A DNA stretch of 64,000 nt from the NCBI GenBank assembly GCA_902806595.1, contig CADCXC010000003.1, positions 2,108,001-2,172,000 of the forward strand, written 5' to 3'. Each line of letters starts with the position of its first letter. Positions within the stretch are counted from its first letter, which is position 1. A model generated the notes under the pieces. The model was not told where the DNA came from, did not search any database, and worked only from the letters and a program-made list of their open reading frames with translations. The DNA is from Pyrenopolyporus hunteri (Eukaryota; Ascomycota; Sordariomycetes; Xylariales; Hypoxylaceae). Positions 39,701 to 49,700 of the stretch are shown piece by piece. A program made the position numbers and the translations under genes.

Positions 39701-42438
39701 CTATAATCGTTTTTAATGATTCGATTAAAAGTTTATCTTCGAATTTAATATTAATTTTATCGGTTCGATTATTATTTATTTTAAAATTTCGATCGAAAAA
39801 ATTTTTTATAAAAATTTAACATTAATTTTTCCTTATAATAAACATTTTAATTATATCGATATCGAAGATAATATTTTAAAAAATATTTTTAATATATCGA
39901 TTTAAAATAAATGTAATATTATCTTTTAATTTATCGATAAAAGGGTAATAAATAACGATTCGATATTAATATATTTAATTTATTAAATATATCGTAATTA
40001 ATTAATGTTAAAAGTCGATTTTTTTTATTTCGAAGGTAATAATATTATAATTATCGTTTTTCGACTTCGAATTTTTTTATTTAATACTTTTATAACCCGT
40101 TAAAAACGTAATATATTTACCTTTATTTTTAACTTTTTAAGTTTACTATTATTTTTTAACTTCTTTTTATTCGTCCTCGAAATATTTAATAAATTAATAT
40201 TTTTTTTTTTATATATTTAATAGCGACGCTTTTAAATTTAAATCGTTTTTTTTAATTAATATCGACTATTTTTATTATTATAATAATATTTCCGTTTAAT
40301 ATAAAATTAATCGAAATTTTCGTCGTTATTATCGTTAATTATAAATTATTATATTTTTTTAATATTTTCGAAAATATTAATTAACGTATAAAACTTATTA
40401 ATTAATTTTTCGAATTAATATAACGAAATAAATAAAATATATTATAATTAAAATATATTACGAATAATATATTATATAGTTACGATAAATTATTACTTAC
40501 TTTTAAAATTTTTTTTAAAAGTACGTTAATATAATATTAATTTATTTAACATAATTTATAATATTTTAAAGTCGAATTTTTTTTCGTTTTTTTTTTCGAT
40601 TTTAATATCGAAAAAAATAATCGAAATTTAATTATAATAATATTAAACTTTATTTTATTTCGTATTAAAATATCGTTTTATAATTAAATACATATTCGTA
40701 AAATATTAATAATAAAGTATATTATATAAAAAATAAATAATTATTCGTTTAATAAAAATAATAAAAAATATAATATAAAATTAAATTTAACGGATTTTAG
40801 TCGTATAATATACGTTTAAAAAAAAACGAAATTTATTTTTTAAAATGTTATAAAATTCTTCGATATAATTATTTTTATTATTTTAAATTTTTTTAAAATA
40901 ATCGACGATAATAAAAAAGTATATTTTATTAAGAATTCGAATAAAAAAAATGTCGTAATAAATATCGTTTTATTAATTTTCGACGGGTATAAATATTAAA
41001 GTCGATTTAATTAATAAAATTATAAAATCGTTTAAAAAAAAAAATCGTAATTTCCGATATAATAACTTTTTCTTTTTAATATAACGTTTAATAAAATCGT
41101 CGATATTATATACGAATTATTCGATAACGATTCGAAAAATTTATAAATATTTTTCGATAATAAAAATTAAAATTATTTTTTTCGTATAAAATTAAAGGTA
41201 TATCGTTAATTATATTTTTATAATTTAACGTAAATTAAAATAATAAGGTATTAATTAATCGTAATAATTTAAAAAAACGCGATTACTTTTTATAAAACGA
41301 AAACGAAGGGAATAGATATATTAAATATTTAAAGTTTCGATTAATTACGTAAATTACTTTAATTACTTTAAAAGTTAAACGAAATTAACGGCGGGGGCTT
41401 AAATGTTAGTTATTAAAGGAATTATATCATAAAAAATTACGATAAAAAAAGCGATAAAGCGTAAAATACGAACGATAAATTACTTAAAATAATAAAAAAT
41501 AAATACGCATATTACGAAAGTAATTCGTAACGTTATCGAAACGATATTAATAATAATTTTATCGATATAGTGGATATTATCGGGTTTTTATATCCGATTA
41601 ATTAATTAAACGTTTAAAAAACGAAAAATCGTAGTCGTTACTACATCGTAACGTAAATATATATCGATATAAATAATTTTAAATAAATTATACCTTTTTC
41701 GATTCGATATATAAATATTTTTTATATTAATATATTAAATTATTTCTATTTTATTTTTATTAATTCGTCGTTATTTTATTTTAATAATTCGCGTAATAAT
41801 AAAAAATTTAATAAAAATTCGATAACGTTAATATTATTTCTACCTATATAAATACCTTTCTACATTAACGCGATTTTTAAAACCGACCGTAACTAACGTA
41901 ATAAAATTTAAAAATCGTTTAATGTAAAATCTTTAAAACGTTTTTAAAATTTTTTTAAAATTTTTTTAATTATATAAACGTATAATTTACTTCTATCCGT
42001 CACTTTTAAATTTATTAATATAAATAAAATTTACGTTACTTTTTATTAAAAAGTAACGATTTACGGATTTATTTTTTTTTATTTTATCGTTATATAATTA
42101 AAATACTTATTAAAAAAAACGAAAATAATTATAAAATTAAAAATATACTTAATTAAAATTTTAAATTTATTTATATTTTTTTAATTAATAAAATTAAATT
42201 TCTTTTTATAAGTTTATACCTAAATTAAATTTTTAACTTTTTACGATATAATAAATATTATAAATTTAAAAAAATTTAATATAATAAAACGATATTTTAA
42301 TATAAATAAAAAAATATCGTATAAAAAAAAAATATTATTATCGTATATATTATTACGATAAAAATTCTTCGTATTATCGTAATAATAATTTTTTTAATTT
42401 TATTAATTTATATTATTAATTTTAATAATATTAATTAA

Positions 42439-42655
42439 TATTAATAAATATATACATAAATAAAATAAAAAAATAATAATAAAAATAATCGCGATAAAAT
42501 AAAATTAATATTATATAAATTATTTAAAAAAGAAAAAATATTTAATAAAAAAACCGTAAAAAAAGTCTTTTTTATATAAACGAAAATATATAAATATTTC
42601 TTTTTTTTAAAGTATATATCACGAAATAATACATATATAAATTAATTAACTATTA
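42439..42655 (-). repeat. 5' LTR of the degraded retrotransposon (217 bp)
   Basis: It is the direct repeat of 36500-36716, followed by the second ATAAA target copy. It is more heavily mutated (ATATATACA where the partner has GTACGTACG). No tRNA-primer site is recognisable next to it. Confidence 0.85.
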
Positions 42656-44786
42656 ATAAAATTATTTAACATTTTATAAAATAAAATTTTTAACGTTATT
42701 TAAAATTTTTAAATTAATAAAATTAATAATTTTTCATTTAAATAATAACCGTATTTTATATTAATAAAAAATAATATCGCGTTTAATATTATATTATTAT
42801 TCGTATAATTCGTATAATATTAACGTTTTATTAATAATTTATAATTTTTATTAATTTTTTTTTTACGTTAATTTAAAAATATTATAAATTATAAATTATT
42901 TTTTCGTAATTAAATTACCCCTTTCCCTTTTTTTTATTTTTATTTTACTATACTTTTTAAAATTACATTTATAATTAATTTAAAATTTTCTTTTAAAAAA
43001 CCCGGTAAAATTAAATATTAATTAATAAATACTTAAATAATTTTTATTAATTCGATTAAAAAATATAAATATTTATTAAATTTTATAATCGTATATAATA
43101 TTAATCGAAAATTAACGTATAATTTTAAATTTTTTAAATAATTTAACTTTTTTTTTCGAAAAATATATTATTTTATATTAATATTTAATTAACGTTAAAA
43201 AATTTACGCAAATAAATGTAATTTTAAAAATAAATTACGTAATTATTTTCTTTTAACGTACGTATATATATTAATTTTAATTATTAATATTAAACGTTTA
43301 TTTTTATTTTTATAAAACTTTAATTTTATATATTATATTTATTTTTTAATTATTTTTTATAAATTATTAATTTTCGAATATTTTATTATATCCGTTTTTA
43401 AAAAAGTCTTCGAATAAATTAAATTAATAATAAATTATTTTAACGTAAAATATTCGTTTTCGAAAATAAAATATCGTTATTTTTAAATTAAATAATAAAT
43501 TTATTAACCTCGTAATAATTAAATTAAAAATACTCGACTTTATTAATAAATATAAATTTAATTAAAATTAAATAAAATCTTTTAATTAAAATTCGAAAAA
43601 AAAAAAAATTTTTTTAAAATTTATATAATCGATTATTTTTTTTATTAACGATAATAATAAACGGCCGAAAATAATCGATAATATTTTTTTAATCGATTTT
43701 ATTATTTAAATTTTAACGTAAATTAAAAAAACTTTCGTAAATAAAACGATAATAAAAATAATTCGAAATTCGAAAATATATTTAATTTTACGTAATTTTT
43801 ACTTTTAAAATAATTTACTTATAATATTTTATTTATTAATTTAAATTAAAATAAATTATTATTTTTAATAATTATAATTATAATCGAAATCGTTATTTTC
43901 GAAAATTAAAATTAATATAATTTTAATTATCGATTATTAATTTCGAAGGTAAATTTTTACGTTTTTTAAATTAAATATATTTATTAATAAATTTTAATTA
44001 TATATATAATAATAATTAATATTATTTTATTACGAAAATATATTTACGTAAATTATAAAATAAATTAAAACTTTTTTTAATATTATATCGTTTTATTTAA
44101 TTATTTTTACGATATTTATATTAAATATTATTATAATTATAATAATAATAAATATTTATTTAAACGTAATATATATTAATTTATTAATATAAAATAATTA
44201 TTTTAATTATTTATAATAAATAATAAAAAACATATATAAATAAACGACGTATTTAAAATTATTTTTAATTTATTTTTAATATTTATACGTATCGAAAAAT
44301 TACGATTTATTTCGAATTTTACTTTTTAAATAATTAAAAACATTAAAACTTAATTATTTAATATTATTAATTAAATTAAAAAACTCGAATATTAAAAATT
44401 AATCGTAAATATTTAACGTTATATTTATTTAAATTTATAAAATTATATCCGTAAAATATATATTTTTTATATATTTTTTATATATATTTAATTCGATAAT
44501 TTAATTAATTATTTAAAAGTCCCTATATAATAAAAAAATTATTTTTTACATTATATAAAATTTTAATTTATTAATTTTATAAAAAAAAAAAAAAAAAAAA
44601 ACGTAAATTATAATTTATAAAAACGAAATTTAATTTATATTAAATATATTTAATAAAACGACGAAATTATCGTATATTTCGTTATCGATTATTTAATTTC
44701 GTTAAATAATCGTTTAATATTTATAAAAATTATTTTTTTTATTTATAAATAAATATTTATAATAATTATATAATTAATATATATTT

Positions 44787-45052
44787 TATAATAATATAAC
44801 TTCGTATTAAAATATTTATCGTAACGATAATAATAATAAATATATTTTTATTAAATGTTTCGTTATTTTACGTAATAAATATTTAAAATATAATTTTTAA
44901 AAATAATATATTTATTAATTAATACGAAATTAAATCGTTTATAATTTTTATATATATATAATTTAATTTATTTTATTTATTTCGTATTTTTTATTATACG
45001 ATCGTATAATAATTAATTAATTATTAATTAATAATTTTTTATTTATTTAATA
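44787..45052 (+). mobile_element. LTR family 1, copy G, solo LTR with TATTT target duplication at the block's right edge
   Basis: A 266-bp copy with standard termini, flanked by TATTT at 44782-44786 and TATTT at 45053-45057. Normal-composition DNA resumes about 130 bp downstream. A 21-A homopolymer (44581-44601) lies just upstream. Confidence 0.85.
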
Positions 45053-45180
45053 TATTTAATTATTTTTATTAAAATATCGAAATTAATTTAAAATTAAAAT
45101 TTATTATAAATAAATAATTTTAAAATAATTAAATAATTTAAAGTTATTCGTAATAATATACGCGGATAAATACCCGTTAA

Positions 45181-46632
45181 AAAAGTCCAGTTAGTTATAA
45201 TTAGTTATATATAGTATATCGCATTATGTGTTAAACAGTACGGTAAAATAAAAATGAATGGCGGTTTAGCGGTTCTCTGGACTTCGACCAGGGTCTTTTA
45301 CAGCGAATTAAGGTTGAGTTCTACCATGCAACTTTTTACGGTTTCTCGTTCGCCAACACGCTCTCGGAGTATCCTATATCAACGGTTACTACTCTCTTTG
45401 GACCGTTGTTTATCTGGAAAGCGGCGTTTTCACCTTGAACTTGAAATATCGTAAGGTGTCCCCATTTTAGAATCAATTCTTTACGTTATGTCTCCATCAG
45501 CCTCTGGTCTCTATATCATTGTATCTGTCGTAATCCCGATCACGCCTCGTACCTCGTACCTACCTCTACACGATTTTCGGTTAGTTTAAACTTAGGACTA
45601 CACAGTCTTTCACACTGCAGCCCGTTCCACTTATAGTATTTGGTCATAATTTGCTAAAAAGGGAAAATGGAGTGTAGAGGTGTGGAGCGTCGTGGAACAA
45701 TTCCGATCGACAGCTGAGTGTATCAGCATCTGAGTAATATGGGCTCACCAACAAGCTACGCCGAAGGAAGATGCTACTAATGAAATCCGTATAGAATAAT
45801 AGATAAGTAGAGGAGATCTCTGTTTCACATAGAGCGGCTATAAGGTTGTCACAAGGATTACCCATAGCCGATCACATTATCCCGAGAACGACGAGCGGTG
45901 AATGCGTGAGTTGTGATGTATTTTATGAGTTTCTAAAAACCGCCCACACAGGTAGGTATGTACCTAGGTAATCTAAAATATCCACCATTCTTCCTCATCA
46001 TCCAATTATCGTGATACGAAGTCTTATTTCTTCCTTCTAAGAGGTGATACTCTTTGTGATAAGACCCTCCTACATAACGGAACATAGGGTCGGCTCGCTG
46101 TTGGGGTTGGTGATCATAAGACCAACTTCGTCGCGGTTTCGGGTTTGCTGAGTCTTGCCCTTCATGGTTAAGGCGCTGTATTGATGGGAATGTCAAGAAA
46201 TAGTTTTAATTAAGGTAAGTCGCGTTTAAGCGGTAGAGAAATATCGGCGACTATCGTGAATACTGGGTAGATTAGTGGATTTATAGCGGTCCCTACATAT
46301 ACGGCTACTTAGTGTGTGGCAAGGACGGTCTTTGGTTCAAAGTGAAGCTCCTTTCATTTGTGAACTCGTCGACTTACTAAGTTCGTTTGTCTTGCTATTG
46401 AAGATCGGTGATCTTTATACTCTGTCTTTATTCCATCAATAGAATGCATCGCACTCCAAAAAGACGTGGCAAAAAGCTCATCAATAGCATGATTCAGATC
46501 CTACGTAGGAACGAACTAGCTACAAGTATAACCTCTTTCAGGTCTGGTATTCCTTTTCCGTGAAGCCGCCCTCCCTTTGCATGATCTCGTCAGCTCGTAA
46601 CCATCCGTCCCTCATACTAACGTCGTACTAGT
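45181..46632. other. Gene-free transition from AT block to euchromatin
   Basis: Base composition is mixed and ordinary. Only short open frames without domains occur on both strands. A TAGGTAGGTATGTACCTAGG palindromic motif sits at about 45951-45970. The last part is the 3' flank of the eEF1B-gamma gene. Confidence 0.6.
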
Positions 46633-48228
46633 TTATTTGAAGACCTTGCCGGCAGCGTGCTTGTATTCCTTGCCGTTGTGGACAACGGGCTTATCCCACT
46701 TCCACATAGACTCGACAAAGGCCCTGTCCTCGGGATTGTTGGGGTCCAGCTTAGTGAACTCGTAGCTCTCGTAGTCGGGAGCGACGTCAAAGACGGGGAC
46801 GTAGTCATCGCCTCGGATGACGAAAGCGCCCTCGATGACCGAGTCGTTGTTCTCGCCATACACGGAGGCGCAGCCGAAGAGGTACTTGCGAGAAGCCTCG
46901 AGACGGGTGTTGAATCCACCGATCAGGTTGTTGGACATGAAAGTCAAAGTCAACTCGTCGTTGTACTTGTACTTGCACTTCCAGATGGAGTAGTCCGTGA
47001 AGGGAACATTCTCCCAGAACCACTTCAGGGAAACGTCCTCATCGTTGTTGGAGTAGAAGCGCTTCCACTCGTCCAGCGCGAACTCCGATCGCGGCAGCAG
47101 GTCTAGAGGATGCTTGGGTTTGGGAGCAGGCGCATCCTCCTCCTCTGCCGCAGGCTTGGGTGCGGCCTTGGGGGCAGCCTGAGCCTTGGGCTGCTTGGGC
47201 TCGGTCTTCTTGGGGGGGACGTTCGTCAACTTAGGAGTGTCAAGGAACTCAAGAGGCTTGGAAACGGCAGTGTAGATAGGCTGGTTGTAGACAGTCTCGT
47301 ACCAACGGGTGACGTTGGGGTGCTCGGAGCGCCAGCTCTTGTCAAAGAAGTACTGGAAGCCGCGCGAGATAATGCCAGCGGCAAACAGATCGGCGAGGGT
47401 AATGCGTTCGCCAACGAGGTAAGTGTTGTGAAGGAGGTGCTCCTCGACGACGGAGATAACCTTCGCCGAGTTCTTGATGGCCTCGTCGACGTTCTTCTTG
47501 TTGTACGGATCAAAGCCCAAAAGAGGACGGTACCAAGAGGCGAGCTTGGGGAGGACCTCGGAGTTGAAGTACGACATCCACTTCAGGATGGAAGCGTAAC
47601 TATGCAATATATTAGTGCTTGTATTTCACATGGATAGGTGGGATATGGCATACTCTTGCTTGGTCTTGCCGAGCAGGGTGGTCTTCTCGTTCTGGGAGGT
47701 GACTATGGAGCGAAATGTCAGCGGGGTGTCCAAAGCATTTCGAGCGCGCATCAAGTAAGAAATAAATTCAGGCGATATAATCAGAAGGTAGAACCATGAT
47801 CAACAGAAGAAAGATTCAGATAGGGATAACTGTTAGAATAATGTCTAGGTCATCATAGGGCGCCACGGATGGAGGGGTTGAAAATAACACTTTTGAACTT
47901 GAGAAGCGCAAAAACACGTACTGTAAATGGCGATAGCAATGCACTCGGTAAGGACATAGCCGTCAGCGCCGACGAAGGTGGGAACCTTGCTGAGGGGGTT
48001 CGCCTTGAGGAACTCGGGGGTCGGGTTGGCCGTGTCGACTTCGACGAAGTCCAAGTCGAGCCCGTTAGCCTTCGCAACCGCGAGGATCGCGGTGGTGCGG
48101 GGGTTGAGCTGAGCAGCGGGATCAAGTCAGCATTTGAAGAAACGACGTTATTTATGTTAACGGTTTAAAAAAAAATATTCCTGTCATTCACTTACCTCCT
48201 TGCTGTAGATCTTCCCGAATGGCGCCAT
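46633..48228 (-). CDS. Translation elongation factor 1B gamma subunit (eEF1B-gamma)
   Basis: Four exons on the minus strand: 48228-48196, 48108-47922, 47702-47654 and 47599-46633, with GTAAGT, GTACGT and GTATGC donors and CAG/TAG acceptors. All joins keep frame; the product is 411 aa, the usual fungal length. eEF1B-gamma is the structural subunit of the guanine-exchange complex that recharges eEF1A with GTP. A glutathione-S-transferase-like N-terminal fold starts MAPFGKIYSKE and includes NPRTTAILAVAKANGL and LSKVPTFVGADGYVLTE. The GST C-terminal half has LVGERITLADLFAAG at about 151-165. A Lys/Pro/Ala linker with an acidic EEED patch spans about 218-252. The conserved EF1G domain (about 254-411) has EWKRFYSNND, WKCKYKYNDELTLTF, LFGCASVYGENN, IRGDDYVPVFDVAPDYESYEF and ends GKVFK. 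Tiny first and third exons make it easy to mis-annotate. It is divergent to uS9m. Confidence 0.95.
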
Positions 48229-48689
48229 GGTTGATCTGTGATCTTGGTGCTGGTCGAGTCGAAAGTTGAGAGGAGGAAGAAATTGGGAAATGACTGTGAC
48301 TCAAGGAATTTTTTTTCAATCTTCGCAAAAGTTAGGAGGCGGGGCAATTGGCAGGTGCGTGTGCGCGCTCTGGCTCAATTCGAATTTCAATCAGGCATTG
48401 ATTGGTCTTGCCCCACCTACAGACTCTGGTCGAAACACGCTGAACTGCGGGGTCCGTGCAGCGTAGGTAGGTACGTACCTAGGTACCTAGGCATTGAACG
48501 CGGGCTATCGGAGGATCTAATTCGCCGGCCAATTGAATTGTGCAGATGCCGATCGTTCGAAAAAGTGCTTTTACCACATTCGCCTATACAATCTCCCCAG
48601 CGTCATCGCAACCCTTGCGTTCGGTATACAGGCCAATTAGTTGATTGAGTTGGCCGGCGTAGGGCCATGACGAAGGCGCGATTAACAAA
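48229..48689. promoter_or_regulatory. Shared divergent promoter region of eEF1B-gamma and uS9m
   Basis: 461 bp separate the two start codons. It includes a palindromic GTAGGTAGGTAC/GTACCTAGGTACCTAGG cluster at 48463-48491 near the middle. No clear TATA box was seen on either side. Bidirectional control is inferred from spacing and the related functions of the two products. Confidence 0.5.
48463..48491. repeat. Palindromic TAGGTAGGTACGTACCTAGG cluster
   Basis: A self-complementary run of TAGG/CCTA tetranucleotides centred in the divergent promoter. The same kind of motif recurs at about 45951, 53246, 57876, 58086, 61836 and 62168. Confidence 0.7.
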
Positions 48690-49700
48690 ATGTCCCCTCT
48701 AAGATATAGCCTCCTCTGTCTTAGAGATTTCCGGGTGGTTGCGATCCGACAGCCACGATCTTCAACTTCCGCAAAAGCCTCTACGAGCTTCAGAACATGC
48801 CGAGCGTTCGCAACGACTACGACTCTCCAGGCGGATCAAGCAGGTGGATTTGATGCTCTAGAGCGGGCTGTTGCAAATAGCCCCCTTGGCGACGACTTAA
48901 GTGTACCTTTCGTGCGTCCTATGCCAGCCTCCCCGTCCTACTTCTCGCGACATACAGAATTCAACGATAGCTTCGTCCTAGTCCAAGACCTCGCACGAAA
49001 ATACGGGCGGCTCCCTACCATTCCTCAGAGTCAAGTAGAGCGAGTTGCATGGAAAACGAAGGAGCAGTACCGACTAGCAGTGGGTGAAAAAGTTAAAGCA
49101 AGAGACTATGCAACCTGTATTGCGCTGGTCAAGAGGTTAAATCAGATCCATCCTGATTTGATGCCACAAGAGGTCCTACAGGGTATCCGGCCGTTCAAGA
49201 GGGATATCAACATCTATCTCAACACCCCGAAGCCGATTCCGATAGATAAATTCGGTAGGTCACACGGTGTTGGCAGGCGGAAATCTTCAGTTGCACGAGC
49301 CTGGCTGGTAGAGGGGACAGGAGAAGTTCTCGTCAATGGGAAGACTCTGAATGACGCATTCGGAAGAGTTCACGATCGAGAAAGCGCGCTATGGGGACTG
49401 AAGACAATGGACAGAATGGACAAATATAACGTCTGGGCGCGTGTAGCAGGAGGTGGGACTACCGGACAAGCCGAAGCGCTCGCGATGGCCATTGCCAAAG
49501 CCTTGGTCGTTCACGAGCCGGCTTTGAAGACACCCCTTAGAAAAGGTAAGTCAAAGCATAGTACACACAAAACCCCCTCCCCGAATCTTTCTAATCTGAT
49601 TCGTCAAGCCGGATGCCTTACACGCGATCCGAGGAAAGTCGAAAGGAAGAAGGCCGGTCACGTCAAGGCAAGGAAGAGCCCCGCCTGGGTCAAGAGATAG
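48690..49700 (+). CDS. MRPS9: Mitochondrial small-subunit ribosomal protein uS9m
   Basis: Two exons, 48690-49545 and 49609-49700, around a 63-bp intron (donor GTAAGT, CTAATCTGA branch-like site, acceptor CAAG). The spliced product is 315 aa. The N-terminal 45 or so residues are rich in Arg/Ser/Thr and end RAFATTTT, a good mitochondrial presequence with an R-x-F/A processing pattern. A fungal-specific region follows (HTEFNDSFVLVQDLARKYGRLP). The uS9 domain starts near GRSHGVGRRKSSVARAWLVEG (189-209) and has VLVNGK, VWARVAGGG.TGQAEALAMAIAKAL, and the basic tail LTRDPRKVERKKAGHVKARKSP ending KR. Removing the intron joins LRK to AGCLTRDPRK exactly as the family requires. The intron has no stop and is divisible by three, so an unspliced reading gives a spurious 336-aa protein. 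Start context AACAAAATG is good. Confidence 0.95.
   Translation: MSPLRYSLLCLRDFRVVAIRQPRSSTSAKASTSFRTCRAFATTTTLQADQAGGFDALERAVANSPLGDDLSVPFVRPMPASPSYFSRHTEFNDSFVLVQDLARKYGRLPTIPQSQVERVAWKTKEQYRLAVGEKVKARDYATCIALVKRLNQIHPDLMPQEVLQGIRPFKRDINIYLNTPKPIPIDKFGRSHGVGRRKSSVARAWLVEGTGEVLVNGKTLNDAFGRVHDRESALWGLKTMDRMDKYNVWARVAGGGTTGQAEALAMAIAKALVVHEPALKTPLRKGKSKHSTHKTPSPNLSNLIRQAGCLTRDPRKVERKKAGHVKARKSPAWVKR
49546..49608 (+). other. In-frame 63-bp intron of uS9m
   Basis: GTAAGT...CTAATCTGAT...CAAG. It would encode 21 extra residues without a stop if retained, inside the most conserved C-terminal part of uS9. Confidence 0.85.

Larger units (their letters stand above)
36500..42655 (-). mobile_element. 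RIP-degraded LTR retrotransposon, complete skeleton (6156 bp)
   Basis: Direct repeats at 36500-36716 and 42439-42655 are both exactly 217 bp and flank about 5.7 kb of internal DNA. ATAAA at 36495-36499 is repeated as ATAAA at 42656-42660, a 5-bp target duplication. The left LTR begins TG; the right begins TA, as expected if G was lost to RIP. Minus-strand orientation is favoured by two signs. A purine run (reverse complement of 36717-36736, AAAAAAAAATAAAGTAAA) abuts the left LTR as a polypurine tract would. A Y-I-D-D coding motif of the reverse-transcriptase active-site type is read on the minus strand at 38420-38409, about 1.7 kb from that LTR. That spacing suggests a Ty1/copia-type order, but domains are too decayed to be sure. 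A GGCGGGGG tract at about 41390 could mark a nested insertion. Confidence 0.8.
10020..45180. other. 35-kb AT-saturated, RIP-degraded heterochromatic block (possible centromere core)
   Basis: Almost all of this stretch is A/T with TpA-rich texture. No frame longer than about 65 codons exists, and none has coding character. Cytosines that remain are mainly in CpG: in a hand count of 22681-23100 on the + strand, 21 of 35 C were followed by G, 7 by T, 4 by C and 3 by A. Loss of CpA (and TpG) is the known outcome of RIP in ascomycetes. The block contains transposon skeletons, solo LTRs, a minisatellite and decayed coding repeats, listed separately. Both borders are sharp, near 10020 and 45180. Gene-free AT blocks of this kind are either regional centromeres or RIPped transposon islands in Pezizomycotina; which applies here is not visible in sequence. 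Confidence 0.92.

Noticed and set aside
10020..45180. Mitochondrial DNA insertion or organelle contig as the explanation of high AT
   Set aside because: No mitochondrial gene, rRNA or tRNA can be recognised, and the CpG-retaining decay with LTRs and target duplications fits RIP of nuclear transposons.
46657..47637. Long plus-strand frames opposite eEF1B-gamma
   Set aside because: They are antisense shadows of a GC-biased highly expressed gene and have no domain content.
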